DNA of 36,032 bases from an uncultured Bacteroidales bacterium (GCA_902776605.1 CACYQQ010000052.1:1-36032), one strand, 5' to 3'; positions 24,901 to 33,843 are shown, counted from the first letter of the stretch. The notes: generated by a model from the sequence alone, not told the origin. Program-made: numbers and translations.

Positions 24901-25863
24901 ATGAAATACGTCGGAATCCATACTCAACAGGCCAGCAACAACATGAAGTCTATCCTTTTGTTGTTGTGTTTCCCCATGCTCGTGGTGGCGATGGTTTGGT
25001 TGTTCTGGATCATCCTTTCCTACAACGAAGAGACTGGTTGGGACTTGGATCTGGCCATCCAGTTGACGAAGGAGTCCTTGCCTATGGTCTTGGGAGTCGT
25101 GGCGGTGTGGTTTGTCATTGCCTATTTCATCAACGACATGACCATCCGACATGCCACGCAGGCGCATCCTTTGGAGCGACGGGACAATATGCGCGTATAT
25201 AATATTGTCGAGAACCTCTGTATTGCCGGTGGTATGAACATGCCGAAGGTCTATGTGGTCGAAGATGATCAGCTCAATGCCTATGCCTCCGGTATCAGTG
25301 AGAGTACCTACGCCGTCACGGTAACGCGCGGCCTGCTCAACCGATTGGACGATAGGGAGTTGGCGGGTGTCATTGGTCACGAATTGACTCACATCAAGAA
25401 CCGCGATACCCGACTGCTCATTGTGAGCATCGTCTTTGTAGGTATCTTCTCGATGATTGCGCAGATTGCATTCCGTATGTTCCTCTATAGTCCAAGTTCG
25501 TCGCGTCGCAGCAATAACAAAGACAACGGCGGTGGTATTGTGGTGATTGTTGTGGTCATGGTCTTGGCTGCCATCGCTTATTTCTTTGCCCTGTTGACCC
25601 GTTTCGCCATCAGTCGCAAGCGTGAGTATATGGCCGATGCAGGAGGCGCGGAACTTTGTGGCGACCCCTTGGCCCTGGCATCTGCCTTGCGCAAGATTTC
25701 CAAGGACCCAGGTTTGGACGATGTAGGTCGGTCGGACGTAGCGCAGCTTTTCATCTGCCGTCCCGACGAGATGCAGGAGAACTTCTTCGAGTCCACCTTC
25801 AACAATCTGTTCAGCACCCATCCAGATGTGAAAAAGCGCATCGCCTACTTGGAACAATTTTAA
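24901..25863 (+). CDS. htpX: M48-family membrane zinc metalloprotease (HtpX)
   Basis: HtpX degrades damaged inner membrane proteins. The ATG at 24901 gives MKYVGIHTQQASNN, typical of Bacteroidetes members; a further-upstream frame extension would run through the repeat array. Residues about 17-38 and 56-74 are hydrophobic helices. The zinc site HELTH is at 160-164 in VIGHELTHIKNRD, with the third ligand Glu242 in KREYMADAGG. Two more membrane segments lie between them (about 169-190 and 211-230). The 320-residue length is normal. With lemA it forms a membrane quality-control pair placed between sufB and sufC. Confidence 0.93.
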   Translation: MKYVGIHTQQASNNMKSILLLLCFPMLVVAMVWLFWIILSYNEETGWDLDLAIQLTKESLPMVLGVVAVWFVIAYFINDMTIRHATQAHPLERRDNMRVYNIVENLCIAGGMNMPKVYVVEDDQLNAYASGISESTYAVTVTRGLLNRLDDRELAGVIGHELTHIKNRDTRLLIVSIVFVGIFSMIAQIAFRMFLYSPSSSRRSNNKDNGGGIVVIVVVMVLAAIAYFFALLTRFAISRKREYMADAGGAELCGDPLALASALRKISKDPGLDDVGRSDVAQLFICRPDEMQENFFESTFNNLFSTHPDVKKRIAYLEQF

Positions 25864-25934
25864 TTGATAATGGACAATTTCTAATTGATAGGTTCCTGTG
25901 CCAACGTGATATTGACCAACCGTTGTATCGTTCC

Positions 25935-25978
25935 TGTCAATCCTTTGTCACATTCTTTTCAATTCCCTGTCACTTCCT
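25935..25978. repeat. 11-bp pyrimidine-rich tandem array before sufC
   Basis: Four units in register: TGTCAATCCTT, TGTCACATTCT, TTTCAATTCCC, TGTCACTTCCT, with a weaker unit TGTATCGTTCC just before at 25924. The consensus TGTCACTTCCT is that of the array at 8426-8458. It lies 18 bases before the sufC start codon. Confidence 0.7.
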
Positions 25979-25995
25979 TTGAAATATATTATTAT

Positions 25996-26754
25996 ATGTC
26001 ACTTTTAGAGATAAAGAACTTACACGCCTCCGTCGGAGGTAAAGAGATATTGAGAGGTATCGACCTGACTATCAACCCCGGAGAGGTGCATGCCGTGATG
26101 GGGCCAAACGGTGCAGGCAAATCTACCTTGTCGGCCATCCTGACAGGCAATCCACAGTACGAAGTGACTGAGGGACAAATCCTTTACAAGGGCAAGGACC
26201 TCTTGGCCATGAAGCCAGAACAGCGTGCTTGGGAGGGCATCTTCCTCTCTTTCCAATATCCTGTCGAGATACCGGGCGTATCTATGGTCAATTTCATGCG
26301 CGCTGCGGTCAATGCACAACGTGAGTATCGTGGCGAAGCCCCCTTGTCGGCCACCGATTTCCTCAAACTGATGCGCGAGAAACGTGCTGTCGTTCAGTTG
26401 GATAACAAGTTGGCCAACCGTTCGGTGAACGAAGGTTTCTCGGGCGGCGAAAAGAAGCGCAACGAAATCTTCCAAATGGCTATGTTGGAGCCGACCCTTT
26501 CTATCTTGGACGAGACCGATTCCGGCTTGGACGTGGATGCCTTACGCATTGTGAGCGATGGTGTGAACCGACTCAAGAGTGCCGAGCGCAGTTCCATTGT
26601 CATCACGCACTATCAGAAGTTACTGGAGTATGTCCAACCTCAGTTTGTGCACATCGTCTATAAGGGTCGCATCGTCAAGAACGGCGGTCCCGAACTCTCG
26701 GATCGCATCTTTGCTGAGGGTTTTGATTGGATTAAGCAGGAGTTGGGCGAATAA
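25996..26754 (+). CDS. sufC: Fe-S cluster assembly ATPase SufC
   Basis: SufC is the ABC-type ATPase that drives conformational change in the SufBCD complex. The ATG at 25996 (MSLLEIKNLHASVGGKEIL) is the family's usual start; an in-frame extension upstream would encode the repeat array. Walker A is GPNGAGKS at residues 36-43, the ABC signature is FSGGEKKRNE beginning at residue 148, and Walker B is LSILDETDSGLDVDAL, with the SufC-typical Glu-Thr-Asp. VITHYQKLLEYVQP holds the switch His. The 252-residue length is standard. sufD follows 12 bases later. Confidence 0.96.
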   Translation: MSLLEIKNLHASVGGKEILRGIDLTINPGEVHAVMGPNGAGKSTLSAILTGNPQYEVTEGQILYKGKDLLAMKPEQRAWEGIFLSFQYPVEIPGVSMVNFMRAAVNAQREYRGEAPLSATDFLKLMREKRAVVQLDNKLANRSVNEGFSGGEKKRNEIFQMAMLEPTLSILDETDSGLDVDALRIVSDGVNRLKSAERSSIVITHYQKLLEYVQPQFVHIVYKGRIVKNGGPELSDRIFAEGFDWIKQELGE

Positions 26755-26766
26755 TTGTAAGTAAGT

Positions 26767-28173
26767 ATGTCAGCTGAAAAGCAATATATAGAACTGTATC
26801 ACAGTCAGAAAGCTCTGATTGACGCTCATGCTGCGCCCGTGCTCAATGCCTGCCGCGAGGAGGCAGCCCGAGTGCTTGCCGAGGTGGGTTTGCAACGGGC
26901 TAAAGACAGTACGCATGTCGATCCCGAGGCCGTTTTGTCGCTCGACTATGCCTTGAACCTGGCTCGACATGAGGTACCTACGTCGCGCGAGGACCTCTTC
27001 ACTTGCGCCGTTCCGGAGTTGAGCACCCATGTGCATTTCTTGGTCAACGAGCAGTACGTGTCACTCAAGGAGCGTCCCGTAGCGAAGTCGGGCGATGACT
27101 CCACTTCCTACTATTGTGGTTCGTTGCGCGAGTTCGCCAACCTCTATCCATCTGTTGCTGCCCAATACTATAACCAATTGGCTTCCAAGCGAACAGATAC
27201 CGGCAATGTCCGTTCCAAGCGCTACGAAGCCTGTTCCTTGGGCGAGAGTGCGCTCAACACCATGCTCTGTCAAGACGGTTTTGTACTCTATGTTCCTAAA
27301 GGTCAACACCTGGACAAGCCCGTCCAACTCATCAGTCTGCTCCGCGCGGTCGATGACTTGATGGCTGTGCAGCGTCTGCTCATCATCCTGGAGGCCGATG
27401 CCCAGGCCAGTCTCTTGGTCTGCGAACATGCCTCCCAGCTCCGCGACAACGTCCAACTGCTTAGTCTTCAGACCACCGAGGTCTTTGTGGGCAAACGTGC
27501 CATGCTCGACCTCTATTGCCTCGAAGAGCATCATGCACAGGTGACCCGTTTGGGCCAACTCTATGTGCATCAGGAAGCCGACTCCAACGTCGCCATTGGT
27601 CAGTATGCACTGACGACGGGACGTACCCGTAACCGTATCCAGGTGCAGTTGGCCGAACCAGGAGCTCAGTTGTCGCTCTACGGCATGGCCACGCTCGATG
27701 CTGCCCAGCAGTTGGACAGCTTGACATTCATCGACCATCAGGCGCCTCAGTGCACCAGCAACGAGCTGTTCAAATATGTGTTGGACGACCAGGCACGCGG
27801 CTCCTTCCTGGGTCGAATCTTGGTTCGTGAGGGCAGCGACAAGACCGATGCCCATCAGACCGACCGCAACCTCTGCCTCACCCCCGAGGCTCGCATGGTG
27901 GCCCGCCCCGAATTGGAAATCTACGCCGACGACGTCAAGTGTTCGCATGGCGCCACGGTGGGTCAGTTGGACCAACAAGCCATGTTCTATATGCGCACAC
28001 GCGGCATTCCAGAGTCCGAAGCTCGCCTGCTTCTGATGTTTGCCTTCATGGCCGACGTCATTGACGGCATCCGCATCGAGCCCGTCCGCGACCGTTTGCG
28101 CCACCTTGTCGAGAAGCGTTTCCGTGGCGAACTCACCCAATGCAAGGGTTGTTCCGTCACCGCTGCACGCTGA
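26767..28173 (+). CDS. sufD: Fe-S cluster assembly protein SufD
   Basis: SufD pairs with SufB in the SufBC2D complex and is required for iron acquisition during cluster assembly. The 468-residue protein is less conserved than SufB, as usual. The C-terminal half has the right-handed beta-helix of the family with FIDHQAPQCTSNELFKYVLDDQARGSFLGRILV, QTDRNLCLTPEARMVARPELEIYADDVKCSHGATVGQLD, and the ending GIPESEARLLLMFAFMADVI, which matches SufD closely. It is co-transcribed with sufC. The SufS cysteine desulfurase usually found next is not in the window. Confidence 0.95.
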   Translation: MSAEKQYIELYHSQKALIDAHAAPVLNACREEAARVLAEVGLQRAKDSTHVDPEAVLSLDYALNLARHEVPTSREDLFTCAVPELSTHVHFLVNEQYVSLKERPVAKSGDDSTSYYCGSLREFANLYPSVAAQYYNQLASKRTDTGNVRSKRYEACSLGESALNTMLCQDGFVLYVPKGQHLDKPVQLISLLRAVDDLMAVQRLLIILEADAQASLLVCEHASQLRDNVQLLSLQTTEVFVGKRAMLDLYCLEEHHAQVTRLGQLYVHQEADSNVAIGQYALTTGRTRNRIQVQLAEPGAQLSLYGMATLDAAQQLDSLTFIDHQAPQCTSNELFKYVLDDQARGSFLGRILVREGSDKTDAHQTDRNLCLTPEARMVARPELEIYADDVKCSHGATVGQLDQQAMFYMRTRGIPESEARLLLMFAFMADVIDGIRIEPVRDRLRHLVEKRFRGELTQCKGCSVTAAR

Positions 28174-28186
28174 TCCGTTCCCATAT

Positions 28187-28236
28187 AAACTATAGTGGCT
28201 ATACCTCACGGATAGTATAGTTACTATAGTTTTTAT
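28187..28236 (+). terminator. Dyad after sufD, weak terminator candidate
   Basis: AAACTATAGT (28187-28196) pairs with ACTATAGTTT (28223-28232), followed by TTATTG. The 26-base loop holds further CTATA and TATAG pieces that can pair. The stem is AT-rich, so termination efficiency is doubtful. Confidence 0.45.
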
Positions 28237-28303
28237 TGTTACTATTATCCTGATCGGATATACCTTTCCCGAATAGTCTTTTACCACAATAACCCTATAT
28301 TTT

Positions 28304-30994
28304 ATGAAGAAACTGGAATTATTATCGTTTGTAGTAGCACTGCTGACTTGGGTGGGATGCTCCGGTACGGCTGTGGTACAAGTGCCCGAACAACCCAGCA
28401 AGCGAATGACCTTTGCTGCCCAACGTCTGGAGCAGGCATTGTCGCAAGCCAAAGTCCCTGCCGGAGAGTGGCAGATTGTGTTGCAGGAAGAAAACAAGTC
28501 GCCCAAGGAGGGCTTCACCATCGCTCGCGACGACCATCGCATCACCATCACCGGCAACGATGGCACGGGCGTCATCTATGGCGTGCAGGAATTTATTGAC
28601 CAATCGCTGCAACCCTCGTCCGAAGGTGGTTATTGGACCCGTACTCAACCCTTCTCCGATGCCCCCGAGATGGTCTTGCGCGGCAGTTGCATCGGTCAGC
28701 AGAAGCCCTATTTGCTGGAGGGTCGCATGGTCTATGAGTACCCCCTGACCCCCGAACTCTTTCCTTGGTTCTACGACAAGCAGCAATGGATAGAGTATCT
28801 CGACATGTTGGTCGAGAACCGTATGAACTCGCTCTACCTGTGGAACGGACATCCTTTTGCCTCGTTGGTCCGACTGGACGACTATCCTTTTGCCGTCGAG
28901 GTCGATAGTGCCACCTTTGCCAAGAACGAGGAGATCTATGCTTTCCTCACCGAAGAGGCCGACAAGCGAGGCATCTTTGTCATCCAGATGTTCTACAATA
29001 TCATTGTGTCTCAACCCTTTGCCGAGCACTATGGCATCAAGACGCAGGACCGCCATCGTCCCATCACGCCGTTGTTGAGCGACTATACCCGTAAGTCCAT
29101 CTCCGCCTTCGTCCAGAAATATCCGAACGTCGGACTGCTGGTCTGCCTCGGAGAAGCTATGGACACGTACGAGGACGATGTCCAATGGATGTGCGAGACC
29201 ATCATCCCCGGTATGCGCGACGGCCTCGATGCCTTGGCAGCGCGCGACCCCAAGTATGTCGGTTACGAACCGCCGCTCCTGCTCCGTGCTCACGATACCG
29301 ACTGCAAGATGGTGATGGATGCCGCCCTGCCGCTCTACAAGAACCTCTACACGATGCACAAGTACAATGGCGAGAGCCTGACCACCTATCAGCCTCGTGG
29401 ACCGTGGGCCGAGATACATCGTGGTCTGTCCAGCCTGGGCAGCACCCATATCGAGAACGTGCATATCCTGGCCAACCTCGAACCCTGGCGTTGGTCGTCG
29501 CCACTCTTTGTGCGCCGTACCGTCGGGGCGATGCACAGCGTGCATGGTGCCAATGCCCTTCACCTCTATCCGCAAGCCTCCTATTGGGACTATCCCTATA
29601 CGGCCGATATGTTGCCTAACGGTCAGCGCCTCAAGCAGATAGACCGCGACTGGATGTGGTATAAGGCTTGGGGCCGATATGCCTGGCACCAGCAACGCGA
29701 CAGCGTCGGCGAGGACCAGTATTGGGACACGCAGTTAGCCAACCGTTTCGGCACTTCGCTCGACAATGCCGCCCATATCCGTCAGGCCTACGACGAGAGT
29801 GGCGAGATTGCACCCAAGCTGTTGCGCCGCTTCGGCATCACCGAGGGCAACCGCCAGACGTTGCTCCTCGGTATGCTCTGTGCGCAGTTGGTCAACCCCT
29901 ACAAATATACTGTCTATCCTGGGTTCTACGAGAGTTGTGGTCCCGAGGGAGAGAAGCTCATCGAATGGGCGGAGCGCGAGTGGAAACACGAACCCCACGT
30001 CGGTGAGTTGCCGCTCGACATCGTGGCACAATGTGTGGAGCATGGCGAGAAGGCGGTGGCCGCTATCGAGTCGGTCAAACCTTCGCAAATCGCTGCTGCA
30101 CAGCGCGATGAGTTCATGCGCCTGCGCAACGATATGTATTGCTACCGCGCCTTCGCCTACGCTTTCCAGTACAAGGTCTTGGCGTGCCGCAAGGTGCTCG
30201 ATTACCAATGGAGCCACGACCTCAAGTATCTGGACGACGTTGCTCCGCTCTTGCAGCAGTCTATCGACTGGTGGAAGAAGTTGTGCGACTTGACCAAGGA
30301 CACTTACCTTTATGCCAACTCCATGCAGACGGCACAGCGACGCATCCCTGTGGGTGGCGACGACGGCCTGAACAAACACTGGTCGGAGATGCTGCCTTAC
30401 TACGAGAGCGAACTGGCCTGCTTCGAGCGTAACCTGTTGACCCTCAAGGAGCAGGCCGCTGGCGGTACGGTGGCCGAAAAGGCTGCCATCCAGCCGCTGC
30501 GCCCCGCCCCGGTCAAACTGATTGGCAACTATGTGCGCGGCACCCTTCGCGAGGGGTCGGTCCTCATCACCGACAAGCCGCAGAATGCCGTCGAGGCCCT
30601 TGCCGACGAACTGCGTGACCTGGTGCCCATCCTGTACGACAATGCTCAACAGCGCAAGCAGACCTGCATCATTGAGTTCGAATCGGCCGAGCCTGTCCAA
30701 CTCCTGATAGGTTATTATCGTGACGATCAGCGCAAGTTCGCACCGGCTCCGAAGTTGGAGATCGATGCCTCGGCCAACGATTACGGCCAGGCCGAACCGG
30801 TCTTGGTGGCAGCTCTGCACATGACGGGTATGCCGTTGGTCAATGTCCATGCCTACCATTTCCCAGCCGGACATCACAGTCTCACCTTGCCCAAGGGTCT
30901 GACCCTGGTGCTCGGATTCACCTCCGACACCATCCAGCCCCGCAACGTCGGTCTGGCAGGCAATGCCGACACGATGGAGTGGTTGTTCAATTGA
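28304..30994 (+). CDS. Lipoprotein glycoside hydrolase, GH67/GH115-like uronidase candidate
   Basis: The protein has 896 residues. The N terminus is a lipoprotein signal (MKKLELLSFVVALLTWVGC, lipidated Cys19). Residues about 30-105 resemble the N-terminal domain of alpha-glucuronidases (AAQRLEQALSQ, FTIARDDHRITITGNDGTGVIYGVQEFID). A large TIM-barrel-like region follows, with WIEYLDMLVENRMNSLYLWNGHPF, GIFVIQMFYNIIVSQPFAEHYG and VGLLVCLGEAMDTYEDD, then LLRAHDTDCKMVMDAA and LEPWRWSSPLFVR. The region after 480 is helical. This layout fits exo-acting uronidases, probably on glucuronic or galacturonic acid, which suits a pectin-using organism, but I cannot name the GH family or assign catalytic residues. 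It is not adjacent to the pectin locus and appears to be a single-gene unit. Confidence 0.72.
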   Translation: MKKLELLSFVVALLTWVGCSGTAVVQVPEQPSKRMTFAAQRLEQALSQAKVPAGEWQIVLQEENKSPKEGFTIARDDHRITITGNDGTGVIYGVQEFIDQSLQPSSEGGYWTRTQPFSDAPEMVLRGSCIGQQKPYLLEGRMVYEYPLTPELFPWFYDKQQWIEYLDMLVENRMNSLYLWNGHPFASLVRLDDYPFAVEVDSATFAKNEEIYAFLTEEADKRGIFVIQMFYNIIVSQPFAEHYGIKTQDRHRPITPLLSDYTRKSISAFVQKYPNVGLLVCLGEAMDTYEDDVQWMCETIIPGMRDGLDALAARDPKYVGYEPPLLLRAHDTDCKMVMDAALPLYKNLYTMHKYNGESLTTYQPRGPWAEIHRGLSSLGSTHIENVHILANLEPWRWSSPLFVRRTVGAMHSVHGANALHLYPQASYWDYPYTADMLPNGQRLKQIDRDWMWYKAWGRYAWHQQRDSVGEDQYWDTQLANRFGTSLDNAAHIRQAYDESGEIAPKLLRRFGITEGNRQTLLLGMLCAQLVNPYKYTVYPGFYESCGPEGEKLIEWAEREWKHEPHVGELPLDIVAQCVEHGEKAVAAIESVKPSQIAAAQRDEFMRLRNDMYCYRAFAYAFQYKVLACRKVLDYQWSHDLKYLDDVAPLLQQSIDWWKKLCDLTKDTYLYANSMQTAQRRIPVGGDDGLNKHWSEMLPYYESELACFERNLLTLKEQAAGGTVAEKAAIQPLRPAPVKLIGNYVRGTLREGSVLITDKPQNAVEALADELRDLVPILYDNAQQRKQTCIIEFESAEPVQLLIGYYRDDQRKFAPAPKLEIDASANDYGQAEPVLVAALHMTGMPLVNVHAYHFPAGHHSLTLPKGLTLVLGFTSDTIQPRNVGLAGNADTMEWLFN

Positions 30995-31050
30995 TTCAGA
31001 TTCTTTTTTGCCCCCCTTAAGACCTACCTCTGACAGTCTCTTGCGGTATT

Positions 31051-31105
31051 GATCGGGTAACTATCGGGTATCGATTGGGTAACGATTGGCGTTCGATTGA
31101 ATCGA
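31051..31105. repeat. 11-bp tandem array (GATTGGGTAAC type)
   Basis: Five units in register: GATCGGGTAAC, TATCGGGTATC, GATTGGGTAAC, GATTGGCGTTC, GATTGAATCGA. The array lies 57 bases after the uronidase-like gene. Apart from it, 30995-31240 holds a T-rich stretch near 31006 and a possible promoter-like CTTTG near 31207, but nothing I can call. Confidence 0.75.
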
Positions 31106-31240
31106 CTGAAATCAATCACCGAATTAAGACCAAATATTGCCCCTTTTTTTACCATTGCATGACCGCGAGGGTGGATGGTGGGTAGGTCTGGATACCGGCA
31201 AATTTCTTTGCGCCTCATGAACTAAACACATTATGTTCTT

Positions 31241-31669
31241 ATGAAACGATACTTTTTGTTCCTTGCTCTTTTGCTGTCGATGCCGTTGGCGTCGGCACGA
31301 AGTCTGGTGCTGCACCTGACAGACGGCACGCAGGTTTATTATGTCATAACCAGCAGCGACTATCCCCACATGGTGCTGCAAGCCGATGGTTCGTTGACCT
31401 GTAACGGCGAACGTTACGCCGTGGCCGATGTCAAGTCGTTCCGCTTGAGCACGACCGACTACGCGGGTGCCGACGGTACGCGACAAGGCGCCTCGGATAT
31501 CCTTGTGCTTCAGTCGGATAACCTCTTGGGGCAAGGCGAGGTTCGCGTGTGCGACTTGGAGGGTCGTGTCGTGGCCGAGGGCAGGGGCGAGGCATGTCTG
31601 GCGGCTCTGCCGGCCGGCGTCTATGTGGTAAGTCAGGGAAGTAAAACTGTGAAAATCTGTAAGCGATGA
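31241..31669 (+). CDS. Small exported protein with T9SS-type C-terminal domain
   Basis: The 142-residue product has a signal peptide (MKRYFLFLALLLSMPLASA, cleavage near residue 19). Residues about 20-75 form a short beta domain (LVLHLTDGTQVYYVI, LTCNGERYAVADVKSFRLS), a pattern seen at the end of many Prevotella surface proteins. Residues about 100-142 (VRVCDLEGRVVAEGRGEACLAALPAGVYVVSQGSKTVKICKR) resemble the type A sorting domain of type IX secretion. The protein thus looks like a secretion tail with almost no cargo. Its TGA overlaps the ATG of the next gene (ATGA), so the two are translationally coupled. Function is unknown. Confidence 0.75.
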   Translation: MKRYFLFLALLLSMPLASARSLVLHLTDGTQVYYVITSSDYPHMVLQADGSLTCNGERYAVADVKSFRLSTTDYAGADGTRQGASDILVLQSDNLLGQGEVRVCDLEGRVVAEGRGEACLAALPAGVYVVSQGSKTVKICKR

Positions 31670-33696
31670 GAAATCTTAGTGTGTTGTCGGTCAAGACGTT
31701 ATTGTCTGGGTTATTGTGTGTTTCGGCTCCGTCGTCGTGGGCGCAGCATCCCGACACGTTGTGGTTCAAGTACGATAACCGCTTCCTGCCCAACAAGTGT
31801 TGGCGAGTGGCGGACTACGATACATTGTTGTTCCAGACCTCCATGGCGCGTGGTGTTTCGGCGCAGGAGGGCAAGGCGCCGTTGCTCATCTCTTACCCCA
31901 AGAATACGGAGCCGGGGCAGTTCATGTTCACCCGTCCGGGGCGTTATCTCTATCGGCCATCGAGCATGAACTGCGACTTCACCAACAGCAATAGTCAGTG
32001 GTGCTTTGAGCGCTCGAAGGAGAGCGAGCACTTCGTCGTCTTCTGGGAGAAGGGAGTCAACTTCGACCAGAACTACATCCTGGAACGTGCCGAGCGCGCT
32101 TGGGATGTGTATGTCAATCAGTTAGGGTTTCTCACCCCGGGCCAGAGCAAGGGAACAGACAACTACAAGATTGTGATGCGCATGTACAATAGCGGTGACT
32201 GGATTGCCAGCGGAAGCGGTGAGGACAAGGCCGTCGGCACACTCAACCTCTCGCCATCGGCCTATCAGGCACGCGGTGGACATACCGTAGCACACGAGGT
32301 GGGTCACACCTTCCAGTATCTCACCGACGTCGATAACGGAGCCAATGGCCGACACGGTTTCGGCTGGGGTTTTGCTGCCGACGGGTCGGGCGACAACTGC
32401 TTCTGGGAGGATTGCGCTAACTGGCAGGGCTACAAAGTCTATCCCGAACGGCAGTTCTCGGACGGCGAATATTTCGAGGCCTATATGCGTACGTGCCACC
32501 TCAACCTGCTGCACGAGGATGCCCGATACAACAACTGTTACTATCAGGATTACCTATGTCAGCTCTACGGGCAGGACTTCATCGGCCGACTGTGGCGAGA
32601 GAGTAACTTCCCCGAAGACCCTGTCGATGCCATCCGGCGCATCCAGGGACTCAGTCAGGACGACTTCTCGAAAGTGATGTACGACTGCTTTGCTCACATG
32701 TGCACCTGGGACATCGACGTTGTCCGGACGTATGCCAAGCATCGCGTCGGCGCTCATCCGTTGCGCCTCCAGGCCGTCACGGTGGAGGGTGAAGAGTGGT
32801 ACCAGCCATCGGCAGAATACTGTCCTCAGAACTATGGTTACAACATTACGGAACTGAAACTGCCCGTTGCCGGTACGACCTTGAAGATTGATTTCGAGGG
32901 CTTGGTCAACCAGTCGGGTTATAAGACCGTCTATGCCGACCGCGCTGGTTGGCGTTGGGGATTGGTCACCCTGATGGCTGACGGCACGACGCAGTACGGC
33001 GAGATGCAGTCGGCCAAGTCGGGCAGCATCGAATATACCGTTCCTGCCGATGCCAGCCGCCTCTGGTTGGTCGTCATGGGTGCGCCTACGCAATGGTGGC
33101 ACCATGAATGGAGCCGTTGGGCAGATGCTCCCGCCACCAACGACGAGCAGTGGCCGTATCGTGTACGCACCCAGGGAACGAGTCCCGTCGGGTTGCAACA
33201 CACCTACACGGATGCCGATTTCCCCGCCGATTACCAACGTCATGACACCACCATCGTGGTCCATGCCAACCTGGCAGCCAGCAGTACCAGTTACAGCAGC
33301 GTCCGTGTGCAATATGACATGGATGCCATCAGCGAGGCGTTGGGCGTGACAACGTCGCAGTTGCACACCATCATGGTCGGCAGCAACTATAACCCCCGTT
33401 TCGCCGGCGCCAATCCGTCGGGCACGTTGACCAATTCGACCACCACCACTACGAGCAGTGCCACCTGCTACGGCCACTGGTTCACCACGGCAGGACTGGT
33501 CACCAACTATGGCAGCAGCTCTGCCATCTTTGCCGAGATGTACCCTGCCTCGTATGAATGCAATGTCGGCCAATACCCAGGTCGCCTCACGGCGGGCAAG
33601 ACCTACACGGTTCGCCAGGTCGTCCTGTACCGTCCCGCTGGCGGCAAGACCTACCGTGCCACCATTGAGGTGCACCTCCATGTGCTGGCGGAATAA
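31666..33696 (+). CDS. Secreted DUF6055-like putative zinc peptidase with DUF4859-like C terminus
   Basis: The 676-residue protein has a signal peptide (cleavage near SSWA-QHPD, residue 26). The central part, about residues 110-360, has the order seen in DUF6055 proteins: SEHFVVFWEKG, LERAERAWDVYVNQLGF, then a zinc motif HEVGH at 210-214, and FGWGFAADGSGDNCFWEDCANWQGY. The HExxH motif and surrounding helix suggest a peptidase, although activity of the family is unproven as far as I know. Residues about 550-676 (ISEALGVTTSQLHTIMVG, TYRATIEVHLHVL) look like DUF4859. It may act on host or plant proteins or glycoproteins. Expression is coupled with the small protein upstream. Confidence 0.78.
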   Translation: MRNLSVLSVKTLLSGLLCVSAPSSWAQHPDTLWFKYDNRFLPNKCWRVADYDTLLFQTSMARGVSAQEGKAPLLISYPKNTEPGQFMFTRPGRYLYRPSSMNCDFTNSNSQWCFERSKESEHFVVFWEKGVNFDQNYILERAERAWDVYVNQLGFLTPGQSKGTDNYKIVMRMYNSGDWIASGSGEDKAVGTLNLSPSAYQARGGHTVAHEVGHTFQYLTDVDNGANGRHGFGWGFAADGSGDNCFWEDCANWQGYKVYPERQFSDGEYFEAYMRTCHLNLLHEDARYNNCYYQDYLCQLYGQDFIGRLWRESNFPEDPVDAIRRIQGLSQDDFSKVMYDCFAHMCTWDIDVVRTYAKHRVGAHPLRLQAVTVEGEEWYQPSAEYCPQNYGYNITELKLPVAGTTLKIDFEGLVNQSGYKTVYADRAGWRWGLVTLMADGTTQYGEMQSAKSGSIEYTVPADASRLWLVVMGAPTQWWHHEWSRWADAPATNDEQWPYRVRTQGTSPVGLQHTYTDADFPADYQRHDTTIVVHANLAASSTSYSSVRVQYDMDAISEALGVTTSQLHTIMVGSNYNPRFAGANPSGTLTNSTTTTTSSATCYGHWFTTAGLVTNYGSSSAIFAEMYPASYECNVGQYPGRLTAGKTYTVRQVVLYRPAGGKTYRATIEVHLHVLAE

Positions 33697-33730
33697 TCTA
33701 GTGGATTAATCATAATAAAAGGGTTTAGAC

Positions 33731-33757
33731 CACGAAATGCACGAAAGGAATGAAAAA
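33731..33757. repeat. Short 9-bp tandem array
   Basis: CACGAAATG, CACGAAAGG and AATGAAAAA follow one another in register. It is the weakest of the arrays; the rest of 33697-33843 shows no clear promoter or terminator. Confidence 0.5.
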
Positions 33758-33843
33758 TGCCTATTCGGTCAAGTAGTTCCTATACCAACATTATAGCTTA
33801 AATATATGGTCAACCCACCTGCGTTCCTCTAACCGTTAATGCC

